A model generated the notes under the pieces. The model searched no databases. It was not told the DNA's origin and saw only the letters and a list, made by a program, of their open reading frames with translations. A stretch of DNA of 64,000 nt from Niebla homalea (taxonomy: Eukaryota > Ascomycota > Lecanoromycetes > Lecanorales > Ramalinaceae), in NCBI GenBank assembly GCA_019925105.1, contig JAHGAU010000006.1, forward strand, positions 992,001 through 1,056,000, written 5' to 3'. Made by a program: the position numbers and the translations under genes. Every line of letters starts with the position of its first letter. Within the stretch, counting starts at the first letter, position 1. Below are positions 35,060-45,848 of this stretch, one piece after another.

Positions 35060-36000
35060 ATAAATCTTTAATTAAAAATTACGTGGGTAAAATAATAATA
35101 TATAAACGTCTAGACTTATATTATTATTGGCCACGTATAATAAATTTAATGGCCCGATTTATTAAATCTTATTATACTTATAAAAGGTCTAAAATATACC
35201 GTAAGGATAAATACGGGCTATTAAAGTTATTTCCCGTTCTTAATAGATATTAAATAGATATTTCCATCGACTTTATTATTAAATTACTTAAATATAGATA
35301 TTACGGGAAAATCTATAAGTATATTATAATAATAATCGACCGATTATTTAAGAAGAAAAAGTTTACGTTATTAAATAAATTAAACGTATTTATAATTATA
35401 TAAGCTTTTATTAATTAAGTTTAACGTAAAAAAGGGTATCTTAAATCTATTATATTAAATAAAGGTATATAATTTATATTATACTTTTGATAAAAACTTT
35501 ATTAAAGGGTAAGTATAAAATTAAAGTTTTTTATTAACTTCTACCCGGAAATTAATGGCTAAATAGAGAATATTAATAATATATTAAAATAATACCTACG
35601 TTCCTATGTAAATTATAGTTAAAACGATTTAGTAAACTTTTTATTAATTATAGAATTTAAAGTAAACTTAACTATAAGCTTAATTACTTGCCTTTTACCC
35701 TTTTTTATAATTAAAGGTTATATATTTTAATTAAAACTTAAAACTTTAAAACCTATAATCTTAAATACGTTTAAATAAAAAAAGGAAATAAAAGTTTATA
35801 ACGTATTAATTAATAAAATTAAAAAACTTAAAGACTTTATAAAAAAGGAGATTAAATAAACTTAAAAGATATAAATTATATAAGTTAATAAATATCGGTA
35901 TCCTTTACTTTAATTTTGGGTTAAAAATATAATAATACTGGACGCCAGGAATATTAAGATAAATTGTCCTTTAAAATTACTCGATTATAAGAATTTAAGG
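35060..36000 (+). pseudogene. Gypsy-3 integrase
   Basis: The zinc-binding end reads ARFIKSYYTYKRSK (about 35150-35195; C..C changed to Y..Y). DISIDFII at 35257-35280 is the first Asp block (W.DISMDFI). Further, QFILYF.. at about 35470 suits the D-x-G.QF block. The C-terminal part to about 36000 (LDYKNLRLFIIT..) resembles a fungal chromodomain-bearing integrase end, less certainly. Confidence 0.75.
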
Positions 36001-36653
36001 TTATTTATAATTACTTAAATTATTAATAACTTTATATACGAATTAAAGTTATTTAAATTAATAAAAAACGTTTATCTTATTTTTTACCCTGCCCTTTTAT
36101 ATTATAATACGTAAGACCCTTTATTTAAGCAGGTAATACCGCTATTACCTTTTATTAAGGTAAACGATAAAAAGGGGATTATATTATATAAAAAATAATT
36201 AACTTTAAGGTCGATAAACGTAATAAGGACCCTTTTATTAAAATAAGAGGATACCTTATATATTATATAAAGTATATAAGGTGGCCGGCTTAGAATATAC
36301 GCTTATCGTAATAAACGTATATTAACGTTACCGGTTACTTAAACTTTATCGCAGATTATTATTATTATTACCCGAATAAATTAAGTTTATATTCAATATT
36401 TTAAACTTTTAATAATTAAAGCTTATTATTATTTATCCTATTTATAGACTTATAAGGGTAAAAGTTAAAGCTTTAATTAACTTATTAAATTAATTAAATT
36501 AAGGAAATATATTAAGCACTAAAGTTAAATAGGCTACTTTATACGGTAATAATAGATAATATAAAGGACTTATTATCGCTTACGATAGCTATTACCGTTA
36601 CTATATATGATAGGATCTGATTAATAAATAACTTATAGGAACTTATTATTAAC

Positions 36654-36666
36654 GGGAAGGGGGTAG
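36654..36666 (+). other. Gypsy-3 polypurine tract
   Basis: gggaagggggtag directly before the 3' LTR, a plus-strand primer site. It is the only long G-run in the neighbourhood and supports the plus orientation. Confidence 0.75.
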
Positions 36667-36841
36667 TATTACGGTATAAAGACTACGATGCTAATAGTTA
36701 AGAGCCCAGTAAATACGCTAGGCCTAATCGAGCCTAACGCATGCCCTCCGTATACTTATATATATATATACTGTACCATAAATTTCTCTTCATAGTTGAA
36801 ATTCAGTCATATTCACCCTTACCCTTACTGAGTCCCTGACA
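36667..36841 (+). repeat. Gypsy-3 3' LTR
   Basis: 175 bp, end TCCCTGACA intact, beginning mutated (TATTACGG). The pattern is complementary to the left copy, so RIP hit different parts of the two LTRs. Confidence 0.9.
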
Positions 36842-37019
36842 TTATTAACGTTTTATAAGCTCGTAATAACATACTTATTATATGGTTTATTAATTAATTA
36901 TATACGCCTTACTCCGTAATACGCCAGTTACTTTTAAGCCGACTAATTAACTATAATAGTATTATTTTAGTAGAGTATAAGTATATAAAAGGCTTATAAT
37001 TAACCTCTTAATATATAAG
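36842..37019. repeat. R1 tandem unit 3, last segment
   Basis: Begins with the duplicated ttatt then aacgttttata, continuing unit 3 from 29936. It ends at the unit junction gataa (37020). It is less mutated than units 2 and 3 nearby. Confidence 0.85.
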
Positions 37020-37193
37020 GATAACTATTATTATATTAAGGAATTAATATATAAGGTTAAGCTATAAACGGAATAATAGCTTTAATAATATCTATAGTAT
37101 AGGATACACTTACCATATAAGTGTAGGTGCCAAGGAGCTAGTACTCATAATGTAAGTAGGCCGAGCCTGGGAGCAAGGCCTGCTGGAACCATA
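37020..37193. repeat. R1 tandem unit 4, truncated
   Basis: The first ~174 bp of a fourth unit, well preserved (gtgtaggtgccaaggagcta, gggagcaaggcctgctgg). Alignment with unit 1 ends after ctggaaccataa; from about 37194 the sequence is Gypsy-6 pol. This breakpoint has no duplication and looks like a deletion or recombination. Confidence 0.8.
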
Positions 37194-37229
37194 ACATAGG
37201 ATACGTATCCTTACCGCCTCTGTTTTATA

Positions 37230-38060
37230 TACGTTACTTATAACGCGTTATTTACGTAAAATAGCGTATAGTTTAGCTTTACGTTTTTATAATAATTCAA
37301 TTATATTCAAGTAATACGGAATATATGAACGTAAATATCCTATAAGGCTAAATTAATAATCTAATTACCGTAATATTTAAGGGAAAGTTAATTAAGAAAT
37401 AACGTATGGTTTATTATCGTTTAATATAAGTCTTAAAGCGTCGACCCGTTATCTGAGTAAGTTAATAAACGGATATCTTAAGAAAGATTTCTTAAGACTA
37501 AAATATATATTATAAATAAATAATTCTTTAAATATTAAATTTAAATAAATTAAGTATTCTTTAAGCGATTTAAAGAAAATGATAATATCGTTAATATATA
37601 CTTGAATATATTGACGATATTAACGTAGGATCCGATTAATAATACGTTACGTATACGCAGGTATATTACGATAACCTATTATTATATGGTTAAACGTCTT
37701 TTATCCTTTATAACTTATTATAGTAAGTTTATAGCGGTAACTGTAACGGATAAAAAATTAATAAAAGAATAAATAATAATCTATTATTATTAAATATTTA
37801 TATCCCGCTACCTTAAATAAAATATTTATCTATAAAAGTATTGGGTACATATTTAAGATAATAATCTTATTAAGCGTATAAATATCGATTATAACGCGTT
37901 ATTTATCTATACCGTTATTATCTTTTTAAATTATAAAATAGGGAAAATTAAACTGAGTTAATTTATTTATTTATTTAAGGTAACCTTATTTATATAATTT
38001 ATTAAATGTATTATCTATAATAGCATAATCCTTAATACCGGACGTATATATATATACTTA
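37230..38060 (-). pseudogene. Gypsy-6 reverse transcriptase
   Basis: Minus-strand reading: TFNKLYK.GYLK.INKLTQFNFPI at its N-terminus (about 38020-37940), an RR-like segment, then RNIPAYT.RIINRILR.YRQY (about 37680-37620), catalytic box VYINDIIIFFKSLKEYLIYL (37601 downward; YIDDIVIFSKT.EEHL with the first Asp changed to Asn), LKKSFLRYPFINLL, and SLIGYLRSYIPYYLN (about 37330-37280). This is among the best preserved RTs in the window; still several stops. Confidence 0.9.
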
Positions 38061-38561
38061 TCCCGGTTTATAAATCTTATCTTAATTATTAATAAAAGAA
38101 ATTTCTATAAGCTTATCCTCTTTTATTTTTACTTATTATTCTTTATCTTCCCATGACGAAATATATTTTCTAATAACAATACCGTTTAATAAATATGTTT
38201 TTTACTTTTATATCGGACATATAATATTTATAGAAAAGACGTTAATTAAAATCAACCTTATTAATTTAATAATATTAAAAGCGGCTATAATAGTTAAAAC
38301 GCTGTTTATTATAGAATATTTCTATATATTACGTTTAAACTTAAACGTTAAAGGTTTATTTTCTTATAAAGTACCGAAATATTTATTTATCTTATGATTT
38401 CCGATTATTTTAAGTTTAATATTTTTAAGTAAAATAATTAAGTAACTTATATTATTCTAAGCGAAAACCGTATCCGTATTATTATTAAATAAACTAATAA
38501 AAATTACGATAAATTAATTAAACGGTTCGAAGATTATATCCCGAATAAATAGGTATAACGG

Positions 38562-38930
38562 TGTTAGCGCCTAGCGCTCAGCAAGCGCCTAGCGCATACC
38601 AAGCATACCAAGCACCGGCTCACTTAAGGGCTATGGTTAAGTGGCGTAGCCGTCTGAGCGGTAGCTTTTAGAACTAAAGGCTTTAGGAGTTCAGGCCTTC
38701 TATATACGGGCATACGTAACTATAACCGGGGTCAAAGTTATTACCACCGTGGTCCAAGCTACCCTTAAGACCGGTTATTTAAGATAGGTTTACGTCCAGC
38801 CAATTTATAGTTTCTTAAGAATTAATTTACCTTTTGAATTTAAGTATTAAATCTACAGTTACACTTCACGTCTTCTACAAACCCCTTTTGACTAGCCCCG
38901 CCAGCTGTGAGCCGGCGGACCTGTCTAATA
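38562..38930. mobile_element. solo LTR in Gypsy-6, hairpin-LTR family (divergent copy 3)
   Basis: 369 bp, TGTTAGCGCC...GTCTAATA, 5-bp target duplication aacgg at 38557-38561 and 38931-38935. In reverse complement its terminus (TGTTAGAC or RIP form, GC hairpin 38898-38918, ggctagtc, gtagaagacgtg) matches the beginning of the LTRs at 564 and 33096, but the rest differs. So it is a divergent member in opposite orientation. It has direct repeats agcgcctagcgc (twice) and taccaagca (twice) at 38565-38617, and a tRNA-like segment (about 38640-38705). RIP is mild. Confidence 0.85.
38640..38705 (+). other. tRNA-like segment in LTR
   Basis: Contains tggcgtagccgtctgagcgg, close to a pol III A-box/D-arm, and 40 bases on AGGAG-TTCAGGC-CTTCT, a 5-bp stem with a 7-nt loop like a T-arm/B-box. 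Between them agctttt-agaacta-aaggct could form an anticodon-like stem-loop. No good acceptor stem is found, so it is not a working tRNA; it could be a tRNA-derived or chance structure. Confidence 0.35.
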
Positions 38931-39149
38931 AACGGCTTCCCTTTTATGTTAATAACGGGTACTTTGATTCTATAATACGGGGTTAAGATAACTTTTTATT
39001 CATTAAAGATTATATATCGGACTTTATCCTATTTAACGATTTATAATATTATTTTTAGTTTTAAATTTTAAGATAATACAATATATTAATTAAGATAATT
39101 AATAATGTAGTTTTTAAAGTATAAAATATCCGAATCAATAAGGGTATTA

Positions 39150-39336
39150 ATATCTAGGTTATTTATAATATATATCTTATGATATAAATATATTAAATAG
39201 CTATAGAAAAGATGGGAAGGAAGGAAAGAGCAAAAGTGATGAAATAGCAGGTGGCCATAAAGTACAATTGAAGATGGGCCGCAGCCCTTATATAAGTTGG
39301 TGAGGTATCGGTTCCTTATTATGGTAATCCGTTATA
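39150..39336 (-). repeat. weakly mutated LTR-like island
   Basis: About 39195-39330 escapes RIP. On the minus strand it has ttaccataataaggaaccga, then caacttatataaggg (TATA box), then a pyrimidine-rich stretch (cactttt, ctctttccttcc), which looks like the promoter part of a gypsy LTR. The minus-strand start is set at tataacgg (39336), presumably TGTAACGG before mutation. The other end is not visible. Confidence 0.4.
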
Positions 39337-40033
39337 CCCTTTCTTTTTAAAGTATATATGAATTAATTCCACTTTTAATTAACCTTTTTAATATTTTTAT
39401 TCTTCTATATATTTATCCGTAAGTTTAATATCTTTTATATTTTCCCCCTTTTTAACTTTCTTTATAATAAAATATTATCCGTAATATTATTATACTTTAG
39501 ATTATATTATACTTATTTATATATATTTCGATTATATATATACCTCTTATAATATTTTTTTAATAATTTAAATTATTATAAATATAAAAATCGAAAAAGT
39601 ATTAATACGGTAATAGTTTACCTTTATTCCCTTTATAATAAATTTACCTTTTTAATATTACGTATTATTAATAAGTAATTTTCATTTTTTAACGTTATTT
39701 ATATATATATTCACTTATTTTTTTTATAGTTTTATTCTTGGATTTTGCTTAATAATAATAAATAAGTATATTAAAACTTAATTTTCTTAAAGGTAACCCC
39801 TTTTATTATTTTAATTTATTAATAACGGCGACCTTAATACTTTACGTTTACTTATCTTAAGGCTTAAGCTACTTATATTTATGTTTTCCTTGATTATAAT
39901 ATACTTAATCCGTATAAAGGTATAATATACTTTACTCTGCTTATTAAAAGATTATAAATACCGCTTTTTATAAAAATAAAACCTTACGATCGATTATTCT
40001 TTACCTTATTTCTTTATTTATATATATTTAATA
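39337..40033. other. AT-rich retroelement debris, left of LINE-B
   Basis: No open frame, LTR end or motif recognised; very AT-rich with poly-pyrimidine patches. It continues after LINE-B at 45849. It is probably an older gypsy remnant that LINE-B entered. Confidence 0.4.
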
Positions 40034-43000
40034 GAAGTGAAGAATGGCGACGAATAAAGGGACCCTGGAGGTCCAAAACGATACGTATATGCATAGCTTT
40101 AATAATAGTAAGGGAAGTATATTAAATACGATAAGTAAAAGTGGCGTAATAATTAAAAATAAAGTAATAAACGGGTAAATAACTTATATTAATAGAAACG
40201 GTAACGATATATATAAGTAATATAATAATAATAAGCCGGATAACGCTTAAAATAAATAAAGAAACTTAAATTAATAAAATATATATATTAAAGCGCATAA
40301 AACGTATAATAATAATATGGAGATAATAGGTAAATAAGTGGGTAAAAAGGCCGGTATGGCATTAATAATAAAGGGTATAAACGGGAGGAAAAGGCGGGAA
40401 GACCGCGGTAAAAGTACTATTAAAATTATATAAAAAGGAAATAAAGCTAATAAAAAAAAATAAAACCTTAAGGGATTAAAGGTAAAAAACGGAGATAATA
40501 TGTTGCCCGGTAAATAAGGGTAAAAAAGCGGTAAAAAAACGATAAAAACCTTAAAAAGACTTTTTATAATAAAGTAAAAGGATATTATATTAGAAATCTA
40601 ACCGATACTATAGATTAAATTAAAAAACATAAGGGACTTTTATATAAAAATAAGGGTAAAATTAAAGGAAACAGAATATTTATAAGGCTTTTAAAAGGCG
40701 GGAGCGAGGGCATTAATAAAAAGTAAAAATAACGGCTTAAGGTTAAGGATATAAAATGAAAATATAAAAGTAATAACTTTTTAAACGAAAGAAAATTAAG
40801 TAATAAAAGTAATAAAAAGGGTACCCGCGGTAAAGAATAAAGGGATAATAAAGGAAAAGGTAGCCGTATTAAGGAAAGTAAAAATAATAACGGTCCGCCT
40901 ATTTAATAATAAAAAAAGGAACATAATTACGGAAGTAAATCCGTTATAGTTAATAAAGGCTTTTAAGGTAATAATAGAACCATTAATAGAATAGATTATT
41001 ATAATATATAAATTATAAAGTAAAAATATCCTTCTTAATATAACGTCGTTAAAAATAAAAAAAGCTTAAAGAAGTTTAAAACTTAAATTAATAAAAGAAA
41101 ATATAAGTTAATTAAAATTTTAAAATAATTATTTATTATTATAATAAATAAAATATACTTATTATATTTTATAAAAACCGAAAAAAAGATTATATTAAAG
41201 AATATAAAAAAAAGAATATAGTTCTTTATTTAAGGCTTAAGATTATTAATTATAAACTTTTTTTAATAATAAAAAAACTTAACTCTTTAAAATATATAAA
41301 AAGATATTTTACCATTATATTAAGTATAATATTAATAAAAATATATAATAACGTTTTAAATAAAAAATTTATTAAAAAAAGATTACTTAAAATAATTTAA
41401 CTATAAAATAAAACGGCGGATATTTATTAATATTTTAAATATTAAAACTATAAATATATTATTATAAAATATTTTAATATTATAAAATATCCGGTTTATA
41501 TTTATAATTATAATATTTATAAGTATATGAAGTTAATAATTAAAAAACTTATAAAAACGTATTTAAATACGTTATATATAATAAGGAAAAATACTTAATA
41601 TAGGATTTTAAATATATAATAAGAGTCAGGGAAATTAAACGTAAAGAAACCCGGATAACTATAAAAATCCAATGGTATAATACGTATAGGACTGGTTTAA
41701 CGGGTTAATTAAAGGTAATTTTAAAACGTGAACTTAATTAACTAGATAATAAAGGGTAAATAACGGTAATAAATAAATTTAAAAAAAGGAAACTCCTCGT
41801 AATCTTAACTTTAAAGGCCGGCCATTCTATATCTTTAATAATAATTAAAAAAAATATTAAATTAAAAAATGCTTAATTTTAATAAGAAATCCGTAATTTA
41901 AATAAGTATAAATAAAAGAGCCTTTATAAAGGTTAATATATAATATATTAATACTTTTAAGAATAATATAATATAATATCCATAATAAAGGAATTAAAGT
42001 AATAATATTAATATTTAAATTTAAAGAAATTAAAAATATTAATATTATAATAATATAAAAATTATTATATAATCCGTATATATATTTATTTATTAACCTG
42101 AAAAAAGGGTTTTATTTAACTTTTAAGGAAAATAAAATAACCAAAATATATTTCTTTATAAATAAGTAACTTAATATAAATAACTAAAATATTACTTATT
42201 ATAATAAAAACCTTTATATATTCTATATTATAAAAGAAAAAAACTTAAAAAACGATTTTAATATTTATAACGTATATAACCTGCCGTTAATTAATAAAGA
42301 GAAACCGTTTATAATATTATTACTTAAAGAAATCTTAATTATTTTAAGTAAATATATATTATTTAAAGATTTTAATTTATATTATTATATATAAAATAAA
42401 GAAAAACGTATAATAAATTATATTAAATTAAATAATTTATTAATAATTATTACTTAAGTTAATTTTTTATTATTAATATTATAAGGAATTATTACATAAA
42501 AAAATCGTAAATTTAAAATAATAATTAATTTAATTTTTAATACGGAAGGGATTATTAACGCGGTTATAACGTATAGGTTATAAAAAAACTTAAAATATAG
42601 CTCAAATTATATACCGATATAAATAACTTTAAATTAAACCGTTAATATAACCTTAATATTACCGGTAAGGAAAGCGTAAAAAATAGTTAAAATAATAAAG
42701 GTTTATATAAAAACGGAGAAAACGGTAATATAGTTTACGGACCTTTTTTAATTAAATAATAAAAATTAAATTAACCTTTTTATAAAGTAAATAATAAAAA
42801 TATTAAATAAAATAATTAATAAAATAATCCCGATAATAAAGCTTTTTTAAAAAGTTAAAATTTATTAAAATAAAAAATATATAACCGTAACCGTAAAAAC
42901 GAAAAAATTAATAAAATAAACTTTTAAGTATAAAAATTAAGAAATATTTAATTAATTAAAAGCTATTTAAAAAAAAAAGAAAAGATTATTAAAAAGGTTA

Positions 43001-45844
43001 AATAAATATATTTTTAATCTATAATATATAACTTAACGGTTTTACTTTATAATATTTAAAAGTTAATAAAATATAATAAAGAATAAAATAAAAAACTAAA
43101 GTTTATTTTTAAATTCCCGTTTTTTAAGAAACCCGATAATATATTAATTAATACCTTTAACGGTAAAATTAAAGCTCTCAAAGGAGTATTTTTTTCTTTT
43201 CCGTTAAAAATTAATTTAAACGATATTAACGGCGTTATATACCTTACTCTTATATTAATAAATAAAGTAATAATATAAGATATAATAATTAAAACGATTA
43301 ATAAATTTAAAAAAATAAAACCCCAGGACCGAATAAAATCTTTAATAAATTCCTATTAATAATAATATTGCCGTTTAAAAGGGTCTTTATTTATTTTTTT
43401 TAAATATATTTTAACGTCGGTTATTATTTATATAAATTTAAAAAAATAAAAACAATTATCCTTAAGAAGCTTATTAAGCCGGATTATTTTAAGGTAAAGT
43501 CTTATAGACTTATTATATTCCTTTATATATTAAGAAAAACCTTAAAAACGGTAATAATAGAGATCCTTAATAATTATATAAAGAATTACGGACTTCTCCC
43601 CGATTAATAAATAAAAATAAGGAGAAATCAGTTAATAAAAATAACTTTTAAAGGATTAATCGATAACGTATATACGATATAAGGTTACGGGAAAAGGTAT
43701 ATTACGAGTCTTTTTTCTCTTAATATTATAAATACTTTTAATAAGGTAAATTATTAAAGGTTATTATATAACTTAAGGAAAAAAAGGATATTACCCTTCT
43801 TAATTAAATAAATAAAGAATTTTTTAAGTAATTAAGTTATATCGATTAACTTAAGATAAAATATAAGCTTAATAAAGCCCATTATAATAAGGATTTTTTA
43901 AGGATCGTTTATTTTTTTTATATTATTTTTATTCTTTAACGATTTATTAATCGAAAAGCTTATTAAGTTAAAATAAAAAGTTTAAATTAAAAACTTTATT
44001 AATAACGTTTATTTTTTAATTTATAATGTTTTTATATATATAAATTATTTAAAATTAAAATAAACTTATAAAGTTTATCTTTAATAAGTAAGAATTTATA
44101 AAGCTTAATTTATATTATATAAGTATAAGTTTATTTATATAATTAAAAGCTTAAAGCTATATAATATAATAACTATAATAGATTTAAGTAGAATTATAAT
44201 AAAGCCGGATATTAATATTAAAATTTTTAATTTTTAAGTAAATAAGAAGTTTAATTAAAAAGATTATATAAAAAAGGTTTAAAAGAAAATAACTTTATAA
44301 GAAAAAGGTTTTATTTACCTTATTATATCGATATAGGGAGTTACGTTATAGAAGGTCCGGACTATTCACTAGGCCGTAATAAAGCCAGCTATAACATACG
44401 TTATAGCCATTTAATATATATTTAAAAATATTCTGGGATATAAAAAAAAGTTTATTTAAATATTATAGAAAGTCTAAAACCGGTATTTAAAAATAATTAA
44501 CGGTACTTATAAAATAACCTTTATCCCAGTATTGAAGTTTAAGGTCTTTATACCGTTAATTAAAATCTTATTAAATTAAATAATTATTTAAATAAAATTA
44601 AAGAAATATATACATTTAATTATAATAATAAGAAATAAATGGATCCGTTAAAATCTTAATAAGCTTTAAGTTAAAAAAAATAAACTAAAAATACTTATCC
44701 CTTTTTTTATTAAGATAAAATAGGAATAAATTAAAAAAGAAATTAACCTTATTAATATCCCGGAAATTAATTTAAACGTATATAAATTTCCGTTAAACGT
44801 AAAAAAAATTAAGATTAAAAGGATTTAAAGAATAAAGGTTATAATAATCGTTTTATAAATTACAATAAAATAAATTAAATATTAACGGAAATATAAAGTT
44901 TTTATATTTTAAGGTTATTATTACTTAATTCTTAACGATAAAAAGATTATTAATAAGTATCTCCGTTATTATAATATTATAAAAAAGGATAATAACGTAT
45001 TAATAATTTAACTCCGGACGGGTAAAAACGGTTTAATTTACTTCTTATTTATTATATATACTAAAAATCGGATAAATGCCGGATATAAATATAAATAGAG
45101 AAAATAAAACGTTAAATATATTTTTATTTTTTATCCCTTATTTATAAAGGTTAAATTAAGATTTATTATAAAAATTAATACTTATAATTATTATTAAATA
45201 TTATTTATAAAGTAAAATATCCGGGTAATTATTAAGTTTATAATATTTACCAGATTATTATAATAATTTAATTTTATTATAAAGATAAATAAAATTACCG
45301 AAAACCTTACGGAAAAGGTTTATTACCGATTAAAGAAAAAAAAGAGAAACGGAAACCGGTTATATTAATTATATAAACCGGAAAGCATTTTTTATAACCG
45401 TAAAAATATAATAATAAATATTTATTAAAAATCTTTAAAAGAGTTAATAGCGATAATAATATAAAAAGGATATATATTAAACGCGTAAATATTAATAAAA
45501 ATATTTAAAGGCGTTAAGTAAAGTTAAAATAATATAAACGTATAAAGGAGCGGAAGAATAATAAATTTAAAAGTAGTCTTTATAAGGATACGGTTATAAT
45601 ATTATAGATTTTTTTAAGGGAGTTAAAATATAAAAATATATAAATAAATTGCTACTTTTTAAACGGCCGTTAATATCCTTTACTTTAAGGGATAAAGGGT
45701 AAAGGCCTAGTAAACGCCGGTTTTTACTTTAACGTTATAAGTATCAGGTTTTTATAATTATTAATAAGGCTAAAAGGCCGTATATTAAGGAACGCCGGAA
45801 TTAACTTAGCTAGATCCATAATATAAATCAATCAATCAATCAAT
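40034..45844 (+). mobile_element. LINE-B: full-length Tad1-like LINE, RIP-killed
   Basis: About 5.81 kb, start gaagtgaagaatggcgacga, co-linear with LINE-A and LINE-C throughout, tail of AATC units at about 45827-45844. Zinc-knuckle region about 41425-41530, endonuclease about 41830-42680, RT box FINN at 43995-44006. Flanks share only tttaata (40027-40033 and 45848-45854), within a longer imperfect match, so the target duplication is less certain than for LINE-A and LINE-C. More stops and more A/T than LINE-A, so it is probably older or hit by more RIP cycles. Confidence 0.88.
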
Positions 45845-45848
45845 ATTT

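Larger units (their letters stand above)
29937..36841 (+). mobile_element. Gypsy-3: full-length Ty3/gypsy element, RIP-killed
   Basis: 6905 bp including a 333-bp nested LTR. LTRs of 175 bp at 29937-30111 and 36667-36841 start TGTCACGG (right copy TATTACGG) and end CCCTGACA (left copy TCTTTAATA). Perfect 5-bp target duplication ttatt at 29932-29936 and 36842-36846. A polypurine tract precedes the right LTR. Pol order RT, RNase H, integrase on the plus strand defines Ty3/gypsy. Gag and protease should lie at about 30300-32800 but are unreadable. A 64-codon antisense frame at 31385-31579 is fortuitous. The right LTR is less mutated than the left. Confidence 0.92.
37194..39336 (-). mobile_element. 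Gypsy-6: Ty3/gypsy element, truncated after RT
   Basis: Minus strand: possible 5' LTR on the right (about 39150-39336), then ~0.7 kb of unreadable pre-RT sequence interrupted by a solo LTR (38562-38930), then RT (about 37430-38060) and its thumb/connection, cut at 37194 against R1. The short distance between LTR and RT would leave little room for gag, so the LTR may instead be solo and the gag lie farther right. RNase H and integrase are absent. Confidence 0.7.
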
